Shown piece by piece: positions 28,882 to 37,850 of a stretch of 64,000 nt of DNA (position 1 is its first letter; each line of letters starts with the position of its first letter). The notes beneath the pieces are model-generated. The model was not told the DNA's origin and did no database searches. It worked only from the letters and a program-made list of their open reading frames with translations. Made by a program: the position numbers and the translations under genes. Source of the DNA: Collinsella tanakaei (GTDB taxonomy: Bacteria; Actinomycetota; Coriobacteriia; Coriobacteriales; Coriobacteriaceae); contig NZ_JAUDCO010000006.1 in the NCBI RefSeq assembly GCF_030373545.1, forward strand, positions 1-64,000, written 5' to 3'.

Positions 28882-29244
28882 TTACTCAGCCGCAGGAGCC
28901 TCGGCCTCGGCCGTGGTCTTCTTGGTGGCGCGAGAGGTCGCCTGAACCTTGGTGATCTTCAGGCGGGTGAGCTGCTGACGATGGCCCTGGAGGCGACGAT
29001 AGCGCTTGCGCTTGTGGAACTTGAAGACAAGCTGCTTCTTGCCCTTGAACTGCTCGACGATCTCAGCAGTGACCTTAGCCTTCGCAAGCTTGGCAGGATC
29101 CGTGATGATCTTCTTGCCGTCGTTCAGGAAGATGACGGGAAGCTCGACCTTGTCGCCGACTTCGCCCTCGATCTTCTCGACGTTCAGAACATCATCGGTG
29201 GCGACCTTGTACTGCTTGCCGCCGGTTGTAACGATTGCGTACAT
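28882..29244 (-). CDS. rplU: Ribosomal protein L21
   Basis: 120 aa. It starts MYAIVTTGGKQYKV and ends with the KFHKRKRYRRLQGHRQ segment plus an Ala/Glu tail. The ATG at 29244 is preferred over one five codons upstream because that upstream sequence contains the AAGGGC ribosome site. It has a strong promoter and is co-transcribed with rpmA. Confidence 0.96.
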   Translation of the reverse strand: MYAIVTTGGKQYKVATDDVLNVEKIEGEVGDKVELPVIFLNDGKKIITDPAKLAKAKVTAEIVEQFKGKKQLVFKFHKRKRYRRLQGHRQQLTRLKITKVQATSRATKKTTAEAEAPAAE

Positions 29245-29284
29245 TGTTTTGCCCTTCATGCATCAGTTAGTGCAACAGCCGAAT

Positions 29285-29313
29285 ATCCTATCAGGTGGTT
29301 TTGCGTGCGTCAA
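29285..29313 (-). promoter_or_regulatory. rplU promoter (-35 TTGACG, 17-bp spacer, -10 TAGGAT)
   Basis: Minus-strand TTGACG (29308-29313) and TAGGAT (29285-29290), 17 bases apart. The leader is only about 34 nt. A 6-bp hairpin GCGAAT/ATTCGC (29318-29333) just upstream may weakly close the preceding operon. Confidence 0.7.
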
Positions 29314-29342
29314 CAGAGCGAATTGGCATTCGCCCTGCTAAT

Positions 29343-30161
29343 TCACAAGGACGGCACAGACGAGACAGATTTGGGAGCAGCAGGCGTCTCGTCGGTACGC
29401 AGCGGACTCAAGAGGGATCCGTCAGCATCCTCCGCGTACTGGGCAGTCCGACATACAGAATAGCGCTTGAAGGCCGAAAGGTCTTGGATTCCCGTGGAAA
29501 CGATAGGACCTTCACGAACGGGGCCGTCCTCAAGCGCGCGATCGAGCGCGGCGACGAGGATTTCGGGACGAAGCGACCCTTCGTTGCTGATGCGCGTGTC
29601 AAGCAGAAGCGTGCAGCAATCGGCCCCCGTCTGCTCGACCGATGCGCTCACGAGCAGGCGCGCCACATCGAGCACCTTGTCCTTCTTGCCGCGGACATAC
29701 GCAATGGTCCCGTCGGTAACCAGCCCCTCGAGCGCGCGGCGGATCGCGGAGGCGTCGATGGGGGCATCGCTGCGGAAGAACAGGTCGATGCGGTAGGACA
29801 CGCGGGTGATGGCAGCGGTCAGCGCCGGCGCGCGCACATCCAGATAGCAGACGGCATAGGGCGCGAGGTCCTCGGGAGCGCAGGCGCGAAGGCGCGCAAG
29901 CGCCCGCTCGGGCTCGATGTACTCGGTCATGAACAGATCGAAATACTCGGCCTCAGAGGATGTCCCGACCGGCAAGGCGGAGGAGAACGCCGCGCGCATA
30001 TGGGGCGAGAAGCCCTGCGTCACCGCAAACGGCAGGCCCGCGCGCCGCACGATGCGCTCGATGGTGTGCAGCACCTCGAGATGGCCGAGATACGCCAGGC
30101 GGCCGCGCTTCACGAACGCGCACCTGAGTCTGAACAGGGCGGTTGCGGAGGTCTCGCTCAT
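29343..30161 (-). CDS. DUF2344 (TIGR03936) radical-SAM-linked protein
   Basis: 272 aa, soluble. The N-terminal half has the family features RLRCAFVKRGRLAYLGHLEVL and QGFSPHMRAAFSSALPVGTSSEAEYFD. The C-terminal part is less conserved and ends in a Ser/Pro tail. No catalytic motif is evident. In other genomes it is fused or adjacent to TIGR03960 radical SAM proteins and sits beside rplU. Here its ATG overlaps the stop of that partner (ATGA), so the two are made together. The function is unknown. Confidence 0.85.
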   Translation of the reverse strand: MSETSATALFRLRCAFVKRGRLAYLGHLEVLHTIERIVRRAGLPFAVTQGFSPHMRAAFSSALPVGTSSEAEYFDLFMTEYIEPERALARLRACAPEDLAPYAVCYLDVRAPALTAAITRVSYRIDLFFRSDAPIDASAIRRALEGLVTDGTIAYVRGKKDKVLDVARLLVSASVEQTGADCCTLLLDTRISNEGSLRPEILVAALDRALEDGPVREGPIVSTGIQDLSAFKRYSVCRTAQYAEDADGSLLSPLRTDETPAAPKSVSSVPSL

Positions 30162-32035
30162 CGTCTATCACCCACCAAAACGTTATCGACACCCAAGGTG
30201 GGACAGATGCCGCACCCCGTGCAGGACGTGCGCGTGCAATCCGCGGTGGTCTGCGCATTCAGCGCCCGACGGTATTCACGCTCAAAGAAACCGCGCGAGG
30301 CGCCGGTGCTGATGTGCTCCCAAGGCAGGCGCTGGACAAGGTCATAGGGCTGCTGCGCGATCGAGCGCAGCTCGAGCCCTGCTGCACATGCCGCCTGCTC
30401 CCAGGCGTCAAGCGAGAACTGCTCGGTCCACGCGTCGAAACGCGCGCCGCGCTTCCAAGCGCCCAGCACGATGTCGGCGACATCGCGGCCACCGCGCGAA
30501 AGCACCGCCTCGATAAGCGAGGTGTCCGCATCGTGATAATGGACGCGGACCGCACGGTTCCTGACGGAATGGAGCAGGAGCTGCTGGCGGCGCTTGACCT
30601 CGGCGTCGTCGAGCTGCCCGCACCACTGGAACGGAGTGGATGCCTTGGGGATGAACACCGAGCACGAAACGGAGACAGATATGCCGCCGCGCTGAGCGGG
30701 CGGAACGACCTCGCGCGCAAGCTCATAGGTGCGATCGGCCAGCTCGGCTATGGCGACGATATCCTCATCGGTCTCCTGCGGCAACCCCATCATGAAGTAG
30801 AGCTTCACGCGGCGCCAACCGGCCTCAAAGCCGGCACGGGTGGCGCGCTCGAGGTCCTCTTCGGTGACGTTTTTGTTGATGACATCGCGCAGCCGCTGGC
30901 TTCCCGCCTCAGGTGCAAACGTCAGGCCGCCCTTCTTCTCGCCGGCGACGCTCGCCGCCATGTCGATGCCGAACGAGTCAAGGCGCTGCGAAGGAATCGA
31001 GATGCGCGTGCCGGTGTCCCCCAGACGTGCGTTCAGGCGGCCGAGGATCTCGCGGCAGCAGGAATGGTCGGTCGTCGAAAGCGACGTGAGCGACACCTCG
31101 TCGTAGCCGGTCTTCTCGAGGCCGGCGATGACGGCGGAGACGATCTGGTCGCTTGTGCGCTCGCGGACGGGTCGATAGGTCATGCCCGCCTGGCAGAAAC
31201 GGCATCCGCGCGCGCAGCCGCGCAGGACCTCGATGGACAAGCGGTCGTGCACGAGCTGAGCGAACGGCACGATCGACTGGGCAACCGGATCGGTAGCTCC
31301 GAAGTCGGCCACGATGCGCTTGTAGATCGTCTCGGGCGCATGCGAGCCGGCGCGCGGACGCGCGAACCCGTGCGCGGTGCAGGGCTCGTCGAAGCGCACC
31401 TCGTAGAGGCTCGGCACATAGGTGCCGGGGATATCGGCCAAGCGGCGCAAGATCTCGTCGCGCGATGCCCCGGCGTCGCGCAGGCGCTCGTGCTCGCGGC
31501 AGAGCTCGACGATGTGCTCCTCCCCTTCCCCGATGAGGAACGCATCGATGAAGGGAGCGAGCGGTTCGGGGTTGTAGACCGAAGGCCCGCCGGCGATGAT
31601 GAGGGGGTCGTCCTCGCCGCGCTCGGACGACAGCAGCGAGATGCCGGCAAGATCGAGGGTCTCGAGCACATTGGTGGCAGCCATCTCGTGCGGGATATGG
31701 ATGCCGACGACGTCGAAGGAGGCGACGGGCGCTGCACCCTCAAGCGACAGCAGCGGAACGCCCGCCTCGCGCATGAGGTCGGCCATGTCGACCCACGGCA
31801 CGTACCCGCGCTCGCAGGAGATGCCTTCCTGGGCATTCAGGGCCGCATAGAGGATCGCGATGCCCTGATTGGGAAGACCGACTTCGTAGACGTCGGGATA
31901 GATCAGACACGCACGATAGCGCGCCTCAGAGCTCGAAAGGGTGCCCCACTCATGGTCGATATAGCGGCTCGGCTTCTCGACGCGCGGAAGCAGCGGCTCG
32001 AGCTCGGCGAAACGGTTTTCGTATGCAACGCGCAC
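30158..32035 (-). CDS. TIGR03960-type radical SAM protein
   Basis: 625 aa. Residues about 40-180 resemble a B12-binding-like Rossmann domain (LIYPDVYEVGLPNQG, VVGIHIPHEM, IIAGGPSVYNPEP). The radical SAM core binds [4Fe-4S] through Cys274, Cys278 and Cys281 (CARGCRFC). Near the C terminus lies a second Cys set (600, 605, 608, 611; CTGCGIC), a likely further iron-sulfur or metal site. GTG start at 32035 with GGAGGG 7 bases upstream, 2 bases after the preceding stop. The substrate is unknown; the conserved place next to rplU-rpmA suggests RNA or ribosome modification, which is inference. Confidence 0.87.
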   Translation of the reverse strand: MRVAYENRFAELEPLLPRVEKPSRYIDHEWGTLSSSEARYRACLIYPDVYEVGLPNQGIAILYAALNAQEGISCERGYVPWVDMADLMREAGVPLLSLEGAAPVASFDVVGIHIPHEMAATNVLETLDLAGISLLSSERGEDDPLIIAGGPSVYNPEPLAPFIDAFLIGEGEEHIVELCREHERLRDAGASRDEILRRLADIPGTYVPSLYEVRFDEPCTAHGFARPRAGSHAPETIYKRIVADFGATDPVAQSIVPFAQLVHDRLSIEVLRGCARGCRFCQAGMTYRPVRERTSDQIVSAVIAGLEKTGYDEVSLTSLSTTDHSCCREILGRLNARLGDTGTRISIPSQRLDSFGIDMAASVAGEKKGGLTFAPEAGSQRLRDVINKNVTEEDLERATRAGFEAGWRRVKLYFMMGLPQETDEDIVAIAELADRTYELAREVVPPAQRGGISVSVSCSVFIPKASTPFQWCGQLDDAEVKRRQQLLLHSVRNRAVRVHYHDADTSLIEAVLSRGGRDVADIVLGAWKRGARFDAWTEQFSLDAWEQAACAAGLELRSIAQQPYDLVQRLPWEHISTGASRGFFEREYRRALNAQTTADCTRTSCTGCGICPTLGVDNVLVGDRR

Positions 32036-32037
32036 GG

Positions 32038-32943
32038 CTACGCCCTCCCCGCTTGGGACGACAGGCGATCGGTGAGCGCCGAGGCCGCTTGGCGCACGCG
32101 GGAAAACGCGCCGCCCACAAGCTCGTTGGCTCGGGTGTAATCGATGTCGCGCTCATAGGCAAGCACGAGCGCCCGCCCCATGGCGACCGTTCCGCCCGCC
32201 GCAATTAACGCCTTGGTGACAAAGGCGAGGCGCGGAGCGCTCTGGACCGCAGCGCGGGCGACGGCGCGCAGGGCAAGACCGGATAGCAGGAGCGCACCGA
32301 TCTCGTATCCGCGCTCAGGACGGATGGGTTTTCCAAAGGCAGCGGCAAGATCGAGCAGCATGCCGACCTGAGAGACGGCCATGACCGGGTAGTCGGCACC
32401 CGGAATGAAGATCAGCGCGCCGGTCGCCATGTTCGTGAGCGCGCAGGACGTGATGATCTGGTTAGCGGCGGCAATGCGCATGAAGGGGAAGTTGGCAGCA
32501 AACGCGATCCGCTTCTCGCTGCGGTCGAGAATCCAGCGGGCCAGCGTCTCGAGCAGGTAGGTCCGATCGCTCGAGGCAATCATGCCGAGCATGGGCGTAT
32601 CCTGCGCGATGAAGGGAACCTCCACGCTCGATTCGCAGAGCACGACCGTCGGGGCGCCAGCAACCACGATGCGCTGCACGGCGCTCTCGAGCTGGCTGGA
32701 GCCGCACGAGATGACGATGGCGACGTCGGTATCGGGTTTGATCTCAACCGTATCGGACAGTCGCGCCACGCGAACCAGCGCGGACGTTGTCTGCGGAACG
32801 AGGGCCTCCTTGACGGAGTCGATCAGAAATGGGGTGGCGCTATCGTCCACCAGCACCGCGACGCGAACGGGGTCGTCGGCGTCGCGCAGGGTGGACACGC
32901 CCATCTTCAAGGCCTCCCCCATCTTCTCAAACGGAATGCGCAT
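32038..32943 (-). CDS. DUF697-like membrane-associated protein
   Basis: 301 aa. An N-terminal alpha/beta part (about 20-150) has a CGSSQLE loop that is not a P-loop. A hydrophobic C-terminal half has RIAAANQIITSCALTNMAT, IPGADYPVMAVSQVGM and ALLLSGLALRAVARA, the pattern of DUF697 (YcjF/GTPase-associated) membrane domains. A second ATG (32943) has the better SD spacing (GGAGG, 7 bases) than the first at 32949. It follows rodA by 22 bases. The function is unknown, and the DUF697 link is by pattern only. Confidence 0.65.
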   Translation of the reverse strand: MRIPFEKMGEALKMGVSTLRDADDPVRVAVLVDDSATPFLIDSVKEALVPQTTSALVRVARLSDTVEIKPDTDVAIVISCGSSQLESAVQRIVVAGAPTVVLCESSVEVPFIAQDTPMLGMIASSDRTYLLETLARWILDRSEKRIAFAANFPFMRIAAANQIITSCALTNMATGALIFIPGADYPVMAVSQVGMLLDLAAAFGKPIRPERGYEIGALLLSGLALRAVARAAVQSAPRLAFVTKALIAAGGTVAMGRALVLAYERDIDYTRANELVGGAFSRVRQAASALTDRLSSQAGRA

Positions 32944-32965
32944 GGCCATACCTCCTCTGATATGC

Positions 32966-34168
32966 TTAGGCGGTCTTGGAACGAAGCCGCCAGATTGATT
33001 GAACGATACCGACGTTTGCCATCTGCATGAGCATGGAGCTGGAACCGAAGCTGATAAATGGCAGCGGGATGCCGGTGATGGGCATGAGGCCGATGCACAT
33101 GCCGACGTTTTCGAGCAGCTGGAACATCCAGATTCCCACTACACCCACGGCGACGAGCTTGAGGTAGAGCGATGAGCTGCGAAACGCGACGCGGATGGCG
33201 GAAAAGATCAGCAGGGCGAACAGGGCGAGCAGCACGAGGGCGCCTGCGAAACCGAACTCCTCGCTCAGCAGGGCGAAGACGAAGTCGGTGTGCGCCTCGG
33301 GCAGAAAGCCCTCGCCAGCCTGCGTCGCCGCACCGATTCCCTTGCCGAAAAATCCGCCGGATCCCACGGCGATGAGCGACTGCATGAGGTTGTAGCCCGA
33401 CCCCGAGGTGTCGGCCGTGGGATCGATGAAGACCAGCAGGCGATTGATCTGATACTGCTTGAGCAGCACGTCGTGACCGAGCAGGCGATCCACCACCGAA
33501 TCGGCGGCGAGCAGCAGGGCGACAAGGCCGATGATGATGGCGATGGTGGAAAGGACCCATTCCTTTTTTGGGCCGCTCATCATGATGATGATCGCACCGG
33601 AGAAGAAGACAACCAGACCGCTGCCCAGATCGCCCGCCAGGATGATCGCGCAGAAGGGTATGGCCAGCATGCCACAGATCTTCACGTAGTCCCTGACCGT
33701 CTCGATATGGCCGTTGTACTGGGCACCGTATGCCGCCATCACGAACACCGTGATGATCTTGGCGAGCTCGACCGGCTGGAACGTAAGGCCGATGAAGGGA
33801 ATCTGAATCCAGCCCGTCATGCCCATCGCGTTATAGGAGAGGCCGGGGATATAGGGCGAGAAAATGACAATAACATCCAGGATGAGCAGCGGGGTCGTGA
33901 TGTTGGAAAGCCCGCGCAGGTCGGTGCGCCAGCACAGCACGCCGAGCACGGCGCCGAGTCCGATGCCGAGCAGATGGCGCGGGAAGGAGGCCTCGGGCAT
34001 GGTGAGCGAGGCGGACCAGATGACCAGGGCGCCGTACGCGATCAGGAGCACGGCGGCGACGAGCAGCGGGATGTTCACATTGCGCGAGAACGAGCCGCGC
34101 GTGGCGCTCACCTGACGGTTTACGCGCTTGAGCGCGTCGCTGGATGCGTCTGTTGCGGTCTGAGGCAT
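32966..34168 (-). CDS. rodA: SEDS peptidoglycan glycosyltransferase RodA
   Basis: 400 aa with about ten membrane segments after a 30-residue cytoplasmic start. SEDS hallmarks are present: FQPVELAKI, ILAGDLGSGLVV with the catalytic-region Asp, QSLIAVGSGGFFGKGIG, LPEAHTDFVFALLSEEFG and the closing ITGIPLPFISFGSSSM. RodA is chosen over FtsW because mreB, mreC, mreD and mrdA precede it. It polymerises glycan strands with the class B PBP encoded just upstream. Confidence 0.93.
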   Translation of the reverse strand: MPQTATDASSDALKRVNRQVSATRGSFSRNVNIPLLVAAVLLIAYGALVIWSASLTMPEASFPRHLLGIGLGAVLGVLCWRTDLRGLSNITTPLLILDVIVIFSPYIPGLSYNAMGMTGWIQIPFIGLTFQPVELAKIITVFVMAAYGAQYNGHIETVRDYVKICGMLAIPFCAIILAGDLGSGLVVFFSGAIIIMMSGPKKEWVLSTIAIIIGLVALLLAADSVVDRLLGHDVLLKQYQINRLLVFIDPTADTSGSGYNLMQSLIAVGSGGFFGKGIGAATQAGEGFLPEAHTDFVFALLSEEFGFAGALVLLALFALLIFSAIRVAFRSSSLYLKLVAVGVVGIWMFQLLENVGMCIGLMPITGIPLPFISFGSSSMLMQMANVGIVQSIWRLRSKTA

Positions 34169-34195
34169 GTCGTGAACCCTCCTCTCGCAGGCGAA

Positions 34196-36238
34196 CTACT
34201 GGGACTCGCCCATGGTGACCGAAGCGGTGTCGGGCGAATCGTAGATGGAACCGAGAACCGTGCGGACGGCGTACAGGGCCGAGTTGGAGCCGAATCCGCC
34301 CTGCTCGATCACGGAGGCGATGACGTATTTGGGGTCGTCGGCAGGCGCGTAGGCGACAAACCAGCCGTAGTCGTCCTGCCCGGATTTCTCGCCGGTTCCG
34401 GTCTTGCCCGCCACGGTCACATCCAGATTGGTGAAGTGGGCCGCTTGGCTCGGGGACTCGTCGTAGATGACGCCGATAAGGCCGTTCTTGACGAGCTCCA
34501 GATCCGAATCCTTGCGGAACTCGCCGGTCAGTCGCTCGCGCGGCTCGTAGGTCACCGCATCGCCGACCCCATCGCGGCTGAGGGCGGAAAGCAGGATGTG
34601 CGGGGTGAACTCCTTTCCGCCGTTCGCGATGCCCGCATAGACGCACGCCATCTGGAGCGGCGTGACGAGGATATCGCCCTGGCCGATGACGATGTTGCAC
34701 ATATCGCCGGGATTCCAGGTTCGATCGGCATCGTCCCAGCTGGAGAAGTACTCGTTTTTCCATGCGGCGTCAGGGACACGGCCGACGCCCTCACCGGGCA
34801 GGTCGACGCCGGTTGCCTCTCCAAGGCCCCACCGGCGGAACACCTCCTGGAGGCCCTCGGGGTTCTTCTCGCTGTCGTAGAAGCCCTTGCCGATCTCGTA
34901 GAACACGACGTCGCACGACATGGTGAGGCCGTACTGCAGGTTGATGGTGCCGTGTCCGGAGTGGTTGTAGCACCAGCGGCCGTTGCTCTCGCCCATACCG
35001 GTCCACCATCCCTCGCAGACGGTCGACTGGGTGTCGGTGAAGATATCGTATTCGAGCGCAGCGAGCGCGGAGAGCGGCTTGATCGTGGAGGCGGACATGT
35101 ACTCGCCGGCGATCGAGCGGTTGATCATGGGATAGCCGCCGTCCTCGCTGTTGAGCATTGCCCAGTCATCGTTTGATACGCCGCCGATGAAGACGGAGGG
35201 GTCGAACGTGGGCGCGCTCGCCATGCCGAGAATATCACCGTTCGTGCAGTCGAGGCACACGCAGGCGCCGCATTTCGCGTTGGTGAAGCCGAACTGGTGA
35301 GCGACCTCGAGGGCGCGATCGAGTCCCTCCTCGCAGGCACGCTGGATGTCGATGTCAAGCGTAAGCTTGATATCGCTGCCCGGCTCGGGTGGAATGGCGG
35401 CCGTCGCATCCGTGACGTTGCCGGAGGCGTCAACCTGAACGGTTTGCTCGCCGCGAATGCCCTGCAGCAGCGACTCATACTGGATCTCAACGCCCGCCTG
35501 GCCGACGATATCGCCGGACTCGTAGTGGATAGCGCCGGCATCGGTGCCGTCTTCCGACTGACCCTCAAGCTGCTCCTGCGTGATGGTGCCGGTATAGCCG
35601 AGCACATGGGCGGCGAGGTCACCTTCCGGGTAGACGCGCTCCGTGCGCTCGACGACCTCGACGCCGGCGAAATCGACCGGATGCTCTTGGATGTGGGCGA
35701 CGGTGGAACGGCGGACATCGGTGGCGATCGTATGCAGGCTCTGAGCACCCTGGTTGTAGTCCTGAATGTTGCGCCGCACGGCGACATAGGGCATGCCGAG
35801 CACGTTTGAGAGATGACGGACCACGATGGTGTTGTCGGCCATGTCACGATAGGCGGCGACCGTCAGGCTGGCGCGGTTGGTCACCAGCGGACGGCCGTTG
35901 CGGTCGAGGATGCGCCCACGCGGGGCGGGCGTGGTGACGGTGCGCGTCTGATTTTGAACCGCAAGGTCCTCATAGTAGTCAGAGGAGACCATCTGCATGC
36001 TCCACAGGCGCGCTATGATGGCGGCAAAGATGGAGCCGGCGCCGATGGCGAGCATGGTGAAGCGGCCCTTGAACGTCACGCCGGGTGTGCTCCCCTCGCC
36101 CTCGGTCGCACGGGGGCGGGTGCCGTTCTGCGTATCGAAAGTAAAGCGGCCCCCGTTGGTCCTCAGCACGACGAGCGATGCGATGATGACGAAAACGAGG
36201 ATGACGCCGGCGATAACGACTACGATCTGAGCGTCCAC
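34196..36238 (-). CDS. mrdA: Class B penicillin-binding protein 2
   Basis: 680 aa transpeptidase partner of RodA. Hydrophobic segments are at about 4-26 and 60-82, so two N-terminal membrane helices are possible instead of one. The PBP dimerisation domain (APRGRILDRNGRPL, 105-118) leads to the transpeptidase domain with SxxK Ser384-Lys387 (STIK), S441-C-D and KTG 612-614. The cytoplasmic loop 27-59 is charged. GTG start at 36238 with GGAGGG 4 bases upstream. It overlaps nothing and lies 9 bases after mreD. Confidence 0.94.
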   Translation of the reverse strand: MDAQIVVVIAGVILVFVIIASLVVLRTNGGRFTFDTQNGTRPRATEGEGSTPGVTFKGRFTMLAIGAGSIFAAIIARLWSMQMVSSDYYEDLAVQNQTRTVTTPAPRGRILDRNGRPLVTNRASLTVAAYRDMADNTIVVRHLSNVLGMPYVAVRRNIQDYNQGAQSLHTIATDVRRSTVAHIQEHPVDFAGVEVVERTERVYPEGDLAAHVLGYTGTITQEQLEGQSEDGTDAGAIHYESGDIVGQAGVEIQYESLLQGIRGEQTVQVDASGNVTDATAAIPPEPGSDIKLTLDIDIQRACEEGLDRALEVAHQFGFTNAKCGACVCLDCTNGDILGMASAPTFDPSVFIGGVSNDDWAMLNSEDGGYPMINRSIAGEYMSASTIKPLSALAALEYDIFTDTQSTVCEGWWTGMGESNGRWCYNHSGHGTINLQYGLTMSCDVVFYEIGKGFYDSEKNPEGLQEVFRRWGLGEATGVDLPGEGVGRVPDAAWKNEYFSSWDDADRTWNPGDMCNIVIGQGDILVTPLQMACVYAGIANGGKEFTPHILLSALSRDGVGDAVTYEPRERLTGEFRKDSDLELVKNGLIGVIYDESPSQAAHFTNLDVTVAGKTGTGEKSGQDDYGWFVAYAPADDPKYVIASVIEQGGFGSNSALYAVRTVLGSIYDSPDTASVTMGESQ

Positions 36239-36247
36239 GTCACCCTC

Positions 36248-36793
36248 CTACCTGGTCATCTTATAGCGCGATCCGCGTCCCCGGGCGCTGAACGAACGGG
36301 TAGGGGCAGATGACGGATTGAACATGAGGAACAGCGCGGACACGATGGCATCGAGCACCGTCGAGGAGATGCCATGGCCCAGCAGCGCCCAAAGCAGGTC
36401 GCTTTGCACACCCATGAAGAACAGGCACAATCCGTAGACGAGATTGACGACAAACATGGTGCCCACAACCAAGCGAAGCGAATCAGGGGTCAGGCCGCCG
36501 AGCGCGCCGCGCGAGGACCCGGCGAGCAGGAAGCTGGAGACGGTCAGAAGAAGCGACATGAGCCCGATGGGGGCCGCGGAGGTCAAATCGAAAAACAGTC
36601 CGCTGAAAAAGCCGATATACACCGCACTCGGGGCATCGCTCGACAGGGAGAGAACGCAGCTCAAGACGAGCATGAAGTTGATGCTTCCGCCCAAGATGCT
36701 GATCTGGGGAGAAAGCGCGACCTGGCAGACGGCCGCAACGGCGCACATGATCGCGATCGAGCGCGTCGATCGACCGGTATCGCGAATCTGCAT
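36248..36793 (-). CDS. mreD: Rod shape-determining protein MreD
   Basis: 181 aa, five to six membrane helices with short loops, as usual for MreD. The SDAPSAVYIGFFSGLFFDLTSAAPIG segment (in the first half) is the recognisable part. A basic C terminus (RSFSARGRGSRYK) faces the cytoplasm. The ATG at 36793 follows GGGGAGGAG. It lies between mreC and mrdA. Confidence 0.88.
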   Translation of the reverse strand: MQIRDTGRSTRSIAIMCAVAAVCQVALSPQISILGGSINFMLVLSCVLSLSSDAPSAVYIGFFSGLFFDLTSAAPIGLMSLLLTVSSFLLAGSSRGALGGLTPDSLRLVVGTMFVVNLVYGLCLFFMGVQSDLLWALLGHGISSTVLDAIVSALFLMFNPSSAPTRSFSARGRGSRYKMTR

Positions 36794-36806
36794 GTCTCCT
36801 CCCCTC

Positions 36807-37832
36807 TTACTCGGCGTCAGAGTCCGCATCGGACCCATCGGATTGTTCCCCATCATCCGCTGACGACTCGTCGGAACCATCGGCATCCGTCGAATCCCCA
36901 CCGTCGTCGGTGACCTCGGGCGCGTCAGCATCGTTGGCGGCCGCGACATCCTCGTCCGTTGCCAGCTCCTCGGTGGTGAGCGACGTGATGACGAGCACCT
37001 CTTCATTGTTCTCGGTCGAGGCCTGCGTGCGCACGACGATGGTGTAGTAGATGTCGTTATCGCTGCGCTCGACAGATGTCACCGTACCGATGGGAAGCCC
37101 CTTGGGGAACACGCCTCCCAGACCTGAGGTGATCACGATGTCTCCGACGCGAACGTCATCATCGGTGGAGACGTATTCGAGGCGCAGGGTGCCATCGGGC
37201 TGGCCGCGCACCATGCCTTGAGCGCGGGACCGCTGGTCCATCGCGGAAACACCCGAGGTCTCGTCGTTGATGAGCAGCACCGTCGAAGCGTTCGGGGCGA
37301 TGTCGATGATCTGGCCGATCACACCGTAGGCGTTGCACACGGGCATGCCGAGCTCGAGGCCATCGAGGGAACCCTTATCGATCGTGACGCATTGGGTCCA
37401 CGCATCGCTGGAACCCCCGATGATGCGCGCGGCGGTCGACTCGAAGTTGTAGGAGGACTGCAGACCGACCAGCTCCTGGAGTCGATCGGCGGTGTTTTTC
37501 GCCTCGGAAAGCTCGGCGACCTGCGCAGTGAGACGCGCGTTCTCCTCTTTGAGGTCGGAGAGGGTCTCCTGCGAGGCGGTGAGGTTGGAAACCACGTTGC
37601 CGAGGGCGTTGAACGGCGTCGCGACAACGGAGCCGGCGAGCCGCAGCGGGGTCGTGATGGTGGTCACGCCGGAGCGGACGGCATGGATCGGCCCGGACTG
37701 CCCCTCACGGATATAGAACGTGAGCAGCAGGATCGAGACGATGCACAAAACAATCAACGGGCGCATTCCCGTTGATTGCCGTTTCGTATTCAGATGTGCT
37801 GAGGCGAAGCTTCTCTTTTGCTTGCGTGGCAC
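36807..37832 (-). CDS. mreC: Rod shape-determining protein MreC
   Basis: 341 aa bitopic scaffold of the elongasome. A basic cytoplasmic start and a membrane helix (about 24-42) are followed by a coiled coil at 80-120 and two beta barrels (IDKGSLDGLELGMPV, ITSGLGGVFPKGLPIGTV). After residue 288 comes about 50 residues of nearly pure Asp, Ser, Glu, Ala and Thr, an extracytoplasmic acidic tail not part of the family core. GTG start at 37832 with GGAAGGG 9 bases upstream. Confidence 0.93.
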   Translation of the reverse strand: MPRKQKRSFASAHLNTKRQSTGMRPLIVLCIVSILLLTFYIREGQSGPIHAVRSGVTTITTPLRLAGSVVATPFNALGNVVSNLTASQETLSDLKEENARLTAQVAELSEAKNTADRLQELVGLQSSYNFESTAARIIGGSSDAWTQCVTIDKGSLDGLELGMPVCNAYGVIGQIIDIAPNASTVLLINDETSGVSAMDQRSRAQGMVRGQPDGTLRLEYVSTDDDVRVGDIVITSGLGGVFPKGLPIGTVTSVERSDNDIYYTIVVRTQASTENNEEVLVITSLTTEELATDEDVAAANDADAPEVTDDGGDSTDADGSDESSADDGEQSDGSDADSDAE

Positions 37833-37850
37833 CGGACGAAACCCTTCCGC

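Noticed and set aside
30143-32140. Plus-strand open frame of 665 codons opposite the radical SAM gene
   Set aside because: The radical SAM frame has the Cys motif and family order. The antisense product is compositionally biased and has no recognisable domain.
33290-35176. Plus-strand open frame of 628 codons opposite rodA and mrdA
   Set aside because: It crosses two real genes and their junction; only codon-phase bias keeps it open.
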